The position numbers and the translations under genes are program-made. Below, piece after piece: positions 14,297 to 21,729 of a stretch of 43,533 bases of DNA. Position 1 is the stretch's first letter. Each line of letters starts with the position of its first letter. The notes below the pieces were generated by a model, which was given only the letters and a program-made list of their open reading frames with translations, made no database searches and was not told where the DNA came from. This DNA comes from a virus, in the IMG/VR virus record IMGVR_UViG_3300033571_024612, positions 1-43,533 of that record; one strand, written 5' to 3'.

Positions 14297-14386
14297 TGCG
14301 GCCATCAGATCTGCTGGGGAGCGTGACTGGTGGCCGCAGCCCGAGAGGGCAACATGGGCTCCGTCGATTTGGCGGAGCCTTTGTTG
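14297..14386 (+). ncRNA. Candidate structured RNA with terminator-like 3' hairpin
   Basis: Three hairpins follow each other in the divergent control region. Stem 1 pairs TGCGGCCA (14297-14304) with TGGCCGCA (14331-14338), extended by CAG/CTG inside. Stem 2 is GCCC-gaga-GGGC (14339-14350). Stem 3 pairs GGCTCCG (14357-14363) with CGGAGCC (14373-14379) and is followed by TTTGTTG. No coding frame of good quality runs through it. It may be a small regulatory RNA or a leader attenuator of the rightward operon. Confidence 0.45.
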
Positions 14387-14541
14387 CGTTCGGGGAACCG
14401 GCCACTGAGCTTCAACCATAGCCGGTTCGGGATGTCGCCACCTGGGGCCGTTACCAATCTGCTGCCGCCCGTGACCTGGGCCAGCGACAGAGCACCTGTA
14501 CGGCTGTCTCATTCTGGGCAAGGTTAGGAGTGGTGAGAGCT

Positions 14542-14600
14542 GCTAAAACGTGTTCGAGTTTGAAAATGCTCGTTTCTCGTCGCTAAGACGTGTGTTCGAG
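14542..14600 (+). repeat. Direct repeat upstream of the rightward operon
   Basis: GCTAAAACGTGTTCGAG (14542-14558) recurs 40 bases later as GCTAAGACGTGTGTTCGAG (14582-14600). The spacing is close to four helical turns and the pair lies 42-100 bases before the ATG at 14643, as expected for a repressor or activator site pair. The second copy also fits the LexA-box pattern loosely, with two mismatches. Confidence 0.5.
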
Positions 14601-14642
14601 ACCAGACCGGCTCGTTCTCTGTCTCCGCCTCCTCAGATCGCC

Positions 14643-15581
14643 ATGGCCAAGAAGCAAAGCCAGAGCAACCTCCCGGTGGAGTCTGAGTTGCTGACGGGAT
14701 CCGAGCAGCTGGGTTGGCTCACGGCAGAGGTCGATGGTCGTGAGCGGTTGCGCCAGCTGCTTCAGCAGTGGCAGAAGCGCAACAGCTGGAGCCTGGCGGT
14801 AATGTCCCGCCTGGCGGAGCTGTCGCTGCTGGCGGACGCGAAGGTGCCGGTGCCCGATTGGATTGCCGGCATGCCGCTTGAACCCGGTGACCTGGTCAAC
14901 CATCGGGGCCACTCCTGGGAGGCCGTTGGCAACCCGTTGACCGAGCCGGCAGACGGCGCTGCGGGCTGGATTGATCGAGGCCTCACCAGCCGGCTTCATG
15001 CTTCCGGCCTTAACCTCTTCTTCCGCAATCAGAAATCTTCGATCACGGTCTCTTTTCTGCTGGAGATGGGCCGGCTGAACGAGTGGGTTGCCCGGGTGCA
15101 GGCCGGCAAAGCACAGCCGCCAGCTGAACAGCGCTTGTCTGAGCTGGTGATGGGGTCCACGGTGATCCGCGACAGCGAAGGCCCCCTGGGCCCTGAAGAG
15201 TTTCTCTCGATCGCTGGTAGTCGCCTCGAGCCGCCGCCATGGCCCGATCAACCAGCGGCCCCTGCCGATGTCGCCACTGTGCCGGCTCGCCAGCTGAGGG
15301 CCGCGGCCGCGGCCGCCGGGCTGGACATCATCGACGACTGGGCCACCATTGCGGAGCTCTACCCCAGCGACGACCCAGAGCGGCTGAAGCGGCTGCAGAA
15401 GGTCCTCCAGGGCCTGGCTCAATGGGACGCCAAGCAGGAGGAGAATGAGCGAGTTGCAGCCCATGTGCTCCTCCAACGGCTCCAGCACACAGTCGACATG
15501 CGCGCGAAACAGGCTGCAGACCAGCAGGATGCAGACGAACCGGCCGCGGCATCCGTGGTGATCCCAGCGGTGGTGCAGTAG
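14643..15581 (+). CDS. Hypothetical protein, first gene of rightward operon
   Basis: 312 residues from the ATG at 14643; the frame is open further upstream without a better start. N-terminal helices (LRQLLQQWQKRNSWSLAVMS) are followed by a short beta unit PGDLVNHRGHSWEAVGNP with AAGWIDRG, like small carbohydrate-binding folds, and then helical segments. The last 100 residues are Ala-rich and helical (LRAAAAAAGLDI, LKRLQKVLQGLAQW). No family recognised. It precedes Erf and may be an early regulator or recombination accessory protein. Confidence 0.65.
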   Translation: MAKKQSQSNLPVESELLTGSEQLGWLTAEVDGRERLRQLLQQWQKRNSWSLAVMSRLAELSLLADAKVPVPDWIAGMPLEPGDLVNHRGHSWEAVGNPLTEPADGAAGWIDRGLTSRLHASGLNLFFRNQKSSITVSFLLEMGRLNEWVARVQAGKAQPPAEQRLSELVMGSTVIRDSEGPLGPEEFLSIAGSRLEPPPWPDQPAAPADVATVPARQLRAAAAAAGLDIIDDWATIAELYPSDDPERLKRLQKVLQGLAQWDAKQEENERVAAHVLLQRLQHTVDMRAKQAADQQDADEPAAASVVIPAVVQ

Positions 15582-15582
15582 A

Positions 15583-15852
15583 TCAGCGGCGGCGCCAGCT
15601 GAACTGACGTTCGGACCACACAGGCTGGCACTGGAGTTCCTTGGTGGAGCAATTCGCCTGGGCAGGGGACAGCATGATCAGTCGCAGGCTGATGCAGCCG
15701 TGGATCTCGAGAAGCTGCTGGCGGTTTTGCCAAAGCAGATCCGCTGCTGCAGCGTGAAGAACTGTGACACGTAGTTCGCTTCCAAGCCTGGCCAGGGTCA
15801 CCAGTGGCGGTGCGTCTGGAACTGGGCCGTGGTCATTACCAGATCGGTTCAT
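15583..15852 (-). CDS. Possible 89-aa protein on the opposite strand
   Basis: It lies between two rightward genes, ending one base from the stop of the upstream gene and starting 88 bases from the Erf ATG. The protein-like segment VTLARLGSELRVTVLHAAAADLLWQNRQQLLEI supports a real gene. A small divergent gene in front of recombination genes could be a regulator. No DNA-binding motif is evident and no family was recognised. Confidence 0.45.
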   Translation of the reverse strand: MNRSGNDHGPVPDAPPLVTLARLGSELRVTVLHAAAADLLWQNRQQLLEIHGCISLRLIMLSPAQANCSTKELQCQPVWSERQFSWRRR

Positions 15853-15940
15853 CGCGAGTAGGACATAGGTGCTAGGTTTCGCTCGTGCTTGGCCGAGCGT
15901 AGCCAGGCAGCTCCCCACCTCAACCAGAGCAACGCACCTG

Positions 15941-16924
15941 ATGGACGCTCTCCCGCCTTCTGGCCCGCCAGCGGAGCCCGCGCAGGAAACGCCTGCACCG
16001 GCTGATCCGCTCACCCAGACCGTACTTGACATTGCCGATCGTCTTGCCGCTCTGGAAAAACACACGGCCGTCAAGCATGAGGCAATGCGCGAGGCCTTCG
16101 TTGGTCTCCGTGCTGAGCTGCGCAAAGGTCTGGACTTTCAAGGCAAGATTACGGATGACCCGGGCCGCCGGCTGGTGGGGTTTCTGGGCTATGAGCCCAG
16201 CACCCAGCAGCAGGTTGAGCTGTTCACCGCCTACGCGGCCTGGCATGCCACCAATCCCAAGCTGGTAGAGAACCGCTCGGCAGAGTACACAACAAAGAAA
16301 GGCCAGTTGGTGTCCTACGGCTATGCAGATCTGGCTGGCGTGATCGCCACGGCTCAGACCGCTGCGCCGTTTGGTCTCTGTGCTTTCACCAGGCAGGAGT
16401 TTGACGATAACGGCCATCCCATCGTGACCGGCTACCTGGTGCACACCGGTGGTGGGGCAACCAGCACGGGCCCAGTTCCACTGTTCACGGCCGATAGCGA
16501 CCGACCGGGTCAGGCACATGCCAGTGGCCTCACAACCTGCCGGCGCCTGGCGCTGCAGATGGCCATCGGCCTGGCCGCTGAGCGCGACGACGATTTCAAC
16601 TCGAGCAATGAAACCTCAGCTGCCACCCGGGCAGCACCACGGTCAGCAGCACCGGCTCGCACCGTTGGCGAGCGACCGATTGCAAACCCACCGCGCCGTG
16701 TTGCAGACCCAGAACGAGATCAGCGCAACACAGCTGCCACCACTCGGCCAGCGCCAGTTACGCGCCAGGGGCCCCCACCCGGCTGGCTGAGCAAGGAAGA
16801 GCGCGAAGCGCTTGAGCAGGAGATCATGGATCCCGCCATCACCCCGCAGCGATTTGCTGAGATCGAGGAGAAGCTGCTCGCCGCCAAACAGTCGGTCAGC
16901 ACCTCCGGAGGTGCTGGGCAATGA
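15941..16924 (+). CDS. erf: Erf-family single-strand annealing recombinase
   Basis: 327 residues. After an acidic/Pro-rich start, residues 70-220 match the ERF superfamily: GYADLAGVIATAQTAAPFGL (127-146), GYLVHTGGGATST (164-176), then HASGLTTCRRLALQMAIGLA (193-212) with the diagnostic acidic end AERDDDFN (213-220). ERF proteins anneal complementary single strands during phage recombination and genome circularisation. The C-terminal third is a disordered Arg/Pro/Thr-rich linker ending in a helix (EERE...EIEEKLLAAK), probably for partner binding, perhaps SSB. ATG 15941 has no strong ribosome site. The 3' end carries a perfect 20-bp palindrome. Confidence 0.85.
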   Translation: MDALPPSGPPAEPAQETPAPADPLTQTVLDIADRLAALEKHTAVKHEAMREAFVGLRAELRKGLDFQGKITDDPGRRLVGFLGYEPSTQQQVELFTAYAAWHATNPKLVENRSAEYTTKKGQLVSYGYADLAGVIATAQTAAPFGLCAFTRQEFDDNGHPIVTGYLVHTGGGATSTGPVPLFTADSDRPGQAHASGLTTCRRLALQMAIGLAAERDDDFNSSNETSAATRAAPRSAAPARTVGERPIANPPRRVADPERDQRNTAATTRPAPVTRQGPPPGWLSKEEREALEQEIMDPAITPQRFAEIEEKLLAAKQSVSTSGGAGQ

Positions 16925-16975
16925 ACTACTACGGCCTCAGGGTGTCAGCACGCAGCCCATAGGGCTCTGTGCTGA
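16897..16975 (+). repeat. Two inverted repeats at the end of erf
   Basis: The first is a perfect 20-bp palindrome at 16897-16916 inside the last codons of erf, with half-site CAGCACCTCC. The second is a hairpin at 16945-16975 with arms TCAGCAC-gc-AGCCC and GGGCT-ct-GTGCTGA around ATA. Both share CAGCAC/GTGCTG ends. Neither is followed by T residues, so a protein site or RNA-processing element is as likely as a terminator. Confidence 0.5.
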
Positions 16976-17047
16976 TGCTGCAGCACATGAGACGTGTGTG
17001 ATGGCCTCCCAGGGGATGCCGGCCACTGAGCGGACGACTCGGTGGGG

Positions 17048-17173
17048 TCAAACCCAGCCTCTCCCCAGATACGGGCCCCGCCGCGGGATGTGGGTTCGCT
17101 CCAGGTCATGGGCCATTAGGCCCACATCAAGGTCATCAGCAGCATATTGCCCAGCAATCAATTCCCACTCCAT
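17048..17173 (-). CDS. Possible 41-aa protein or remnant in the erf-DUF2303 gap
   Basis: A short leftward frame, MEWELIAGQYAADDLDVGLM onward and ending GPYLGRGWV, has good amino-acid composition and starts 16 bases from the divergent DUF2303 ATG. The same frame stays open after its stop for about 28 more codons, so a decayed longer gene is possible. The rest of the 264-base gap holds the hairpins only. Confidence 0.3.
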   Translation of the reverse strand: MEWELIAGQYAADDLDVGLMAHDLERTHIPRRGPYLGRGWV

Positions 17174-17188
17174 TATTTCTGATTGATC

Positions 17189-18049
17189 ATGACTGATTTT
17201 GAAGCTCATTCTTTCGATGCTCCCGCAAGTATTCGCACTGAAGCCGACGCAGTGCACCAGCAGACTCTGCTTGGTGTAGAGCCGGTATGTCTTGATCCTG
17301 GCAAGATCTACGCGATCCGCACTTCTGATGGATTCAAGACGATTGATCTCACCACTGAGTCAATTCTTCAGGCTGCCGGGCAGCTGCGGTCTCGCCCTCT
17401 ATCGCGTTATGCCTTCGACAAAATTGAAAGCTTTGTTACCTATGTGAAAAACGTTATGGGCACAGACTCTGCTCGCGATGGTGATGTGTTGTGCATTGCC
17501 GATGAAAGCAGAAAGACCATACGGGTGATTTTTGACGCTCTAGATAACCAATGGGGTGACGTGTACACGGATCTGAAGCTCCAAACGAGCTCCGAGTGGC
17601 AACGCTGGATGAGTAACAGTGGCCGGTACATCTCGCAGCAGGACTTTGCCGAGTTTTGCGAGCTCAACCTCGATTCTTTTGCTACATCAGCTGCCACCAT
17701 CCTGGAAATCGCCCAGACCTTCCAGGCCAAAAAAACCGTTGATTTTGCCAGTGCTGTTCGCCTCTCGAGTGGCGCCATCAAGCTGAAGCACGAGGAGAAG
17801 ATCGAGGCCACCGCCGGAGAGCGCGCTGACATCACCATCCCCGAGGAACTGCGCCTGGCCCTGCCGATCTTCAAGTACGACAAGCCCTATGAGGTGCGGG
17901 CCCGCCTGCGCTACCGGATCGTGGATGGTTCGGTGCGCCTTTCGGTGCTGCTGCTCGATCCAGAAATGGCACTTGAGCACACCTTCAAGGCAGTGGTCGA
18001 CCAGGTGGCCGAGCAGTTGGAGATGCCTGTGTTCTACGGCAAGATCTGA
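17189..18049 (+). CDS. DUF2303 family protein (YfdQ-like)
   Basis: 286 residues from the ATG at 17189. The layout and phrases LSRYAFDKIESFVTYVKNV, TIRVIFDAL, LKLQTSSEWQRWMSNSGRYI, QQDFAEFCELN and the C-terminal PYEVRARLRYRIVDGSVRL fit DUF2303, a family of phage proteins usually found beside recombination genes. The molecular function is unknown. The first 400 bases are clearly AT-richer than the surrounding genes, suggesting recent exchange. It lies in the same operon as Erf. Confidence 0.8.
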   Translation: MTDFEAHSFDAPASIRTEADAVHQQTLLGVEPVCLDPGKIYAIRTSDGFKTIDLTTESILQAAGQLRSRPLSRYAFDKIESFVTYVKNVMGTDSARDGDVLCIADESRKTIRVIFDALDNQWGDVYTDLKLQTSSEWQRWMSNSGRYISQQDFAEFCELNLDSFATSAATILEIAQTFQAKKTVDFASAVRLSSGAIKLKHEEKIEATAGERADITIPEELRLALPIFKYDKPYEVRARLRYRIVDGSVRLSVLLLDPEMALEHTFKAVVDQVAEQLEMPVFYGKI

Positions 18050-18099
18050 CACTTTGCCTCTCACGTCCACCCCCTATTTATCTATCCCCTTACAACTAC

Positions 18100-18501
18100 A
18101 TGACTAGCTATCCAGAAACCATCGACAGCGAAGAAGATCTTGAAGCTTCGCCCTTCGGGCAGTTTCTCTTCTCCCAGCGGGAGGGCAAGACCCACACCGA
18201 GCTGTCACAGGCCATAGCCCAGGTGAGCGAGGCAGTGCTGGCCACCGGCGGCACTGGCACCATCACCCTGAAAATCACCGTGAGCCCCCTGGGGCACGAA
18301 AACCGTCTGGTGGTCAAAGACGACGTGGTGGTCAAGCCACCCAAACCGATCAGGGATTCGAGCATCTGGTTCTACAACGAAAGCCAGCGTGGCCTCAGCC
18401 GCAACAATCCCACCCAAGGCGAGCTGGATCTGGCGGTGATCCCCATGCGCCCGCGAGCTGGTGCGGCCATTGCCGCCGATCGCAATAAGACCGGCGCCTG
18501 A
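18100..18501 (+). CDS. Hypothetical protein accompanying DUF2303
   Basis: 133 residues. The core LSQAIAQVSEAVLATGGTGT followed by ITLKITVSPLGHENRLVVKDD and VKPPKP is a helix-plus-beta-sheet pattern often found directly after DUF2303 in phages. It ends SIWFYNESQRGLSRNNPTQG with a disordered tail. Function unknown; probably part of the recombination operon. The ATG has no clear Shine-Dalgarno. Confidence 0.7.
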   Translation: MTSYPETIDSEEDLEASPFGQFLFSQREGKTHTELSQAIAQVSEAVLATGGTGTITLKITVSPLGHENRLVVKDDVVVKPPKPIRDSSIWFYNESQRGLSRNNPTQGELDLAVIPMRPRAGAAIAADRNKTGA

Positions 18502-18535
18502 TCTGCATCACCACTTTCCCCACTGCATTGCAGCT

Positions 18536-19030
18536 ATGGACTCCCCCGACGACCAAACCATCACCGGGTTCGCCTTGTTTGCCGATGGCAGCCTCCACCT
18601 GCAGCGTGGCTACGGCCATCAGCATTTTCAGCCCTGCCAGCCTGACCATCTGCCCTCCAACGACTTCAAGGCCCTGATCTGGGTTATCGAGGCCGCCCTG
18701 GGCGCCTGCCACAACGAGCTCCAGCAGACCGAACCCTCCTCCATAAATTCGGTGTTGCGGGTGATAGCCCTTTGCAACAGTCACCGGGCACCGGATCCAT
18801 TCACCAAGGCCATCATGACCTGGGTTCGTCCCCATCCCATCCGCTGCCACGACGATGCCCAGCCATCTGGAAGAGAGCTTTGCCAACCAATGGTTGGTCT
18901 CCTTCCCAGGCCTTCCCTTCGTCAGGGAACACACCTTGCCAGTGTGGAGCGACTGGGCGGTGTTTCAGAAGCAGGAGGGCCTGCGATCGCGTCTACCGCC
19001 CGCCTTCCGGGCGGACTTTGCCTGGCCTGA
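18536..19030 (+). CDS. Hypothetical protein with overlapping C-terminus
   Basis: 164 residues. The first 105 (GFALFADGSLHLQRGYGHQH, SNDFKALIWVIEAALGA) look like a genuine protein. The last 58 overlap the nuclease gene in another frame by 176 bases and have low-quality composition, so the ancestral stop near 18860 was probably lost. No family recognised. Confidence 0.6.
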   Translation: MDSPDDQTITGFALFADGSLHLQRGYGHQHFQPCQPDHLPSNDFKALIWVIEAALGACHNELQQTEPSSINSVLRVIALCNSHRAPDPFTKAIMTWVRPHPIRCHDDAQPSGRELCQPMVGLLPRPSLRQGTHLASVERLGGVSEAGGPAIASTARLPGGLCLA

Positions 19031-19451
19031 TGCCATGGTCGCGGTCGAGATCAATGGCGGCCTGTGGCGCCCCGGCGGCCACTCCACCGGCAGCGGCATC
19101 ACGCGCGACTTCACGAAAACCACTCTCGCCCAGCTTTCCGGCTGGGTACTCATCCCCCTTTCCGATGCTCACATCTTTGATGGCACCCCCTTCTGGCTCC
19201 AGCTCATCGCCGATCTCATCACCCACCGCAGAGATTTTCTACTCAGCCGAAACGCGCCAAGTGCTCCAGCTGGGGGGGGTGAACCTGCGCCCAGCTGGGC
19301 ACTGCCTGATGCCATGGATGATCCACGACTCGGATCTTCACTCCAGCCTCCAAGCCGGCGCCGTCGCCGGGATGGAGCACAACGGGATCGAGTGGATCTC
19401 CGTGCAACACTTGGGCAACTACGGCGGCAGGCAGCTGCGCCTAGTCCATAA
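18855..19451 (+). CDS. PD-(D/E)XK/Vsr-like endonuclease
   Basis: 198 residues. Residues 1-130 match the DUF559/Vsr-like nuclease pattern: MPSHLEESFANQWL with PFVREH, then FRADFAWPDAMVAVEINGG as the catalytic strand pair (D, then E-x-N rather than E-x-K), then TRDFTKTTLAQLSGWVLIPL. In phages such enzymes act as Holliday-junction or recombination nucleases, or in repair. After about residue 135 the frame runs into an eight-G tract and becomes poor (RRRRRDGAQRDR), while the next gene's frame takes over. The true protein may end or shift there. Confidence 0.7.
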   Translation: MPSHLEESFANQWLVSFPGLPFVREHTLPVWSDWAVFQKQEGLRSRLPPAFRADFAWPDAMVAVEINGGLWRPGGHSTGSGITRDFTKTTLAQLSGWVLIPLSDAHIFDGTPFWLQLIADLITHRRDFLLSRNAPSAPAGGGEPAPSWALPDAMDDPRLGSSLQPPSRRRRRDGAQRDRVDLRATLGQLRRQAAAPSP

Positions 19452-19890
19452 CGCTCGGGGAATCCTGCTCACGCCATGGGGCGGATACATCCAACAGGAG
19501 GACAGCCTCAAGGAGCTGCACGTCAATGACGGCGACTTTGTGTTGCATGCGCCGCTGCTGGGAATGACCATCCCTGTTGCTGGTCGCTACTTCCCCCCTG
19601 GATCGTTGCAGATCATTGTGGATGAATATGAGCTGCAGATCACAGATCAGCACACTACGCTGCCCACTCCAGCGATGGTAGATTCGTTGCCCTGCAGCGG
19701 CTGGTGCAAGAAACAGCACATCTACATCGACCACGGCATGCTTGAACAAGCAGTGGTTTTCTTTGACAAAAACGGCTGGCCCATTGCCTGCCGCGAGAAC
19801 TTTTTCAACGACGCAGACCGCAAAAAAGTCGCGGTGCGGTGGTGGCGGTACGACTACAGCCGGCCCCTGCCCAGCGGAGTGATGGTGTGA
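19309..19890 (+). CDS. Hypothetical protein, 193 aa, possibly continuing the nuclease frame
   Basis: From ATG 19309 the product reads MPWMIHDSDLHSSLQAGAVA and continues with GIEWISVQHLGNYGGRQLRL, then WCKKQHIYIDHGML and AVRWWRYDYSRP. It is beta-rich with no recognised family. The frame is open upstream through GTG 19261 and GTG 19279, the latter directly after an eight-G run. One G fewer in that run would fuse this protein to the nuclease. Its stop overlaps the next ATG region (TGATGG). Confidence 0.65.
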   Translation: MPWMIHDSDLHSSLQAGAVAGMEHNGIEWISVQHLGNYGGRQLRLVHNARGILLTPWGGYIQQEDSLKELHVNDGDFVLHAPLLGMTIPVAGRYFPPGSLQIIVDEYELQITDQHTTLPTPAMVDSLPCSGWCKKQHIYIDHGMLEQAVVFFDKNGWPIACRENFFNDADRKKVAVRWWRYDYSRPLPSGVMV

Positions 19891-20120
19891 TGGCCACCGA
19901 GATCATCCCCCTGAGCACTGCCCTCTGCCGCAAGCCAGGCTGTCAGCAAGCCCATGACAACTGGCCGAGCCCGGGCCCCACAGGACAGCTCTGCCAAGAC
20001 CACTGGGAGGCCTATTGCGACCGCCAGTGGTGGGAGGCCTGCACCGCCATCGATGAGGCCGGCCTGATGGTTTGGCCAGGGCATTCCCTCGCTCCCAGAC
20101 TGACATCAGAACAGACCTGA
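19890..20120 (+). CDS. Small Cys/His protein, 76 aa
   Basis: The start overlaps the previous stop. It contains LCRKPGCQQAHDNW and LCQDHWEAYCDRQWWEAC: paired Cys and His residues at zinc-finger-like spacing, with many Trp. It sits between the hypothetical gene and the endolysin gene. Function unknown. Confidence 0.6.
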   Translation: MATEIIPLSTALCRKPGCQQAHDNWPSPGPTGQLCQDHWEAYCDRQWWEACTAIDEAGLMVWPGHSLAPRLTSEQT

Positions 20121-20126
20121 TCCACC

Positions 20127-20909
20127 ATGACCAAGGGCAGCAACACGTCGGGGCAGGCCAGCCCCCAAGGCGTTGACAGCAAGCCAGCCGCGGCCACGCA
20201 GAAGCCTTTGATCTTCACGCTTCAGGCGGTGCAGGACACCTGGCTGAAGAAGTCCGTCGACCCGGCGGCGGAGCTGCCCGAGGATCAGAAGGTGCTGGTG
20301 CCGGCCGGCAAGCAGCTGCCCGTGGTGGCAACCAGCGAGATTCCTCGCAACTCCCACGAGCTGGTGGAGCTTGGCTCCAGCGCCGGCCAGTGGCACGTTT
20401 ACATGCCGCACTTCCGGCGCCTGCAGGGGGCGGCCCCAGCGGCCCCGCCAGCGCCGGCGGTGATCGTTCAGCCTGGCGTGATCGACTGGAGTAACTTCGA
20501 CGCCTTCATCACCCCGACCCTCACGGTCGGGGAGGTGCTGCAGTTTGACCCCCGGCGCAGGCCATCGGCCCAGAGCGCCGTGGTGCCGCGCATCCTGGAG
20601 ACCGCCCGCGAGTTTCAAGCCGTTCGCATGGCCTGGGGCCGGCCGCTGGGCGTCACAAGCTTTTACCGACCGGAGCCGATCAACCGCGAGGTAGGCGGGG
20701 TGCGCAACAGCTTCCACGTCTCAGGCCTGGCCATTGACATCTACCCGATTGGCCTGCCCCTGCAGGCCCTCTACAGCTTCCTGATCGGCCGGTGGACCGG
20801 TGGCTTTGGCGACGGCCGCAACCGGGGCTTTATCCACCTGGATCGCAGAGGCGGTGGCCGGTTCGTGCCCAGTGGCGGCGTGCGGCCGGCTGATGTCTGG
20901 CCCTACTGA
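20127..20909 (+). CDS. M15-family peptidase endolysin
   Basis: 260 residues. The N-terminal 100 residues form a beta-rich domain (FTLQAVQDTWLKKSVDPAAE, VLVPAGKQLPV, HELVELG, WHVYMPHF) of the kind joined to cyanobacterial cell-wall peptidases, probably wall binding. After a Pro/Ala linker, residues 135-260 match M15 (D-Ala-D-Ala carboxypeptidase/L-Ala-D-Glu endopeptidase): VTSFYRPEPIN (176-186), NSFHVSGLAIDI with zinc ligands H197 and D204, and GFIHLDRRG with H237. No signal peptide is present, so a holin would release it. It is transcribed rightward with early genes, away from the leftward lysis genes. Confidence 0.85.
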   Translation: MTKGSNTSGQASPQGVDSKPAAATQKPLIFTLQAVQDTWLKKSVDPAAELPEDQKVLVPAGKQLPVVATSEIPRNSHELVELGSSAGQWHVYMPHFRRLQGAAPAAPPAPAVIVQPGVIDWSNFDAFITPTLTVGEVLQFDPRRRPSAQSAVVPRILETAREFQAVRMAWGRPLGVTSFYRPEPINREVGGVRNSFHVSGLAIDIYPIGLPLQALYSFLIGRWTGGFGDGRNRGFIHLDRRGGGRFVPSGGVRPADVWPY

Positions 20910-20955
20910 GCGTTCCAGTTGGTGCAGGTGTGCTGCCTGGCTGAGTGGCGGGTTG

Positions 20956-21729
20956 CTACAGCTGGGGCGATGCGGTGAGTTTCTGGGTCTTGCACAGTTC
21001 CCAGACGCGGTTCGCCTGTTGCTGCCGGCGCTCCAGATGCGGCACGCCGGGGCGGAAGTATCCGGTGCGGCTGGCGGCTGATCCGGTCCAGTATTCAGCA
21101 GCATGTGCCGGTGTCATGTTCGGCGGCCGGTTCTCAAAAATCCGAGTCCAGCCGATCAGCGAACCCTGCGATGGGTCGTGTAGACCGGCGTACTCCTCAG
21201 CGAAATACTGCTGTTGCCAGCGGTTGGAGTTGGGATCGATGCCACTGGTAAGGGCCGTCGAGCGTGCCTTGTCGTAGGCGATGCGCCTGACCGCGGTGTA
21301 CTGCATCGCGCCACGCCCTGCACCAGAACCTGCCTCAACCACATCGAGGCGGTCAAGGTTTGGCCGTCCGGTTTCGATGATGATGCAGCCGATGAACCCG
21401 CATGCTTCGGCTGGCGTCAGCGGTCGGATGCGCCCGCGTGATTCCTGCTGCACCTGCGGGCTAGTGAGGTAGGTGAGCCAGGATTGGAGATTCTCGAGGC
21501 TGGGATCCCTGCTCATCACGGTGGCAGGGGTGACGGGAGAGGCCGGGGCAGCGACAGGTCCGGAAGGTGGTGTGGGCTTCAGCCAGATGCTGTTGCGGAT
21601 CTGGCCACCCTCTTCGAGCTGCTGCCGCTGCGCCGGGGTGAGCATGAGCTCCACCGCCGACCAGAAGGCATGATGCTGGGGGTTGCCCAGTTTGGTGGAC
21701 AGGGCGTAGCGCAGAAGGGAGGGGTTCAT
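20956..21729 (-). CDS. Lysozyme-like muralytic protein
   Basis: 257 residues. The C-terminal 150 residues resemble lysozyme/tail-lysozyme folds: EACGFIGCIIIETGRPNLDR with the likely catalytic E119, GAGRGAMQYTAVRRIAYDKA (137-156), and WQQQYFAEEYAGLHDP, then a Trp/Gly-rich end. The N-terminal 70 residues are helical with a Pro linker. Coupled by ATGA overlap to the upstream small gene and the last gene of the leftward late operon. Family assignment is by pattern only. Confidence 0.65.
   Translation of the reverse strand: MNPSLLRYALSTKLGNPQHHAFWSAVELMLTPAQRQQLEEGGQIRNSIWLKPTPPSGPVAAPASPVTPATVMSRDPSLENLQSWLTYLTSPQVQQESRGRIRPLTPAEACGFIGCIIIETGRPNLDRLDVVEAGSGAGRGAMQYTAVRRIAYDKARSTALTSGIDPNSNRWQQQYFAEEYAGLHDPSQGSLIGWTRIFENRPPNMTPAHAAEYWTGSAASRTGYFRPGVPHLERRQQQANRVWELCKTQKLTASPQL

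Noticed and set aside
14255-14521. Leftward 88-codon frame in the control region
   Set aside because: It is Arg/Gln/Pro-rich, crosses the hairpins of the candidate RNA and has no supporting ribosome site or family.
14251-14642. tRNA gene in the control region
   Set aside because: Stems are present but there is no cloverleaf: no TTCGA-type T loop at the right distance and no 7-bp acceptor pairing. No tRNA was found elsewhere in the window.
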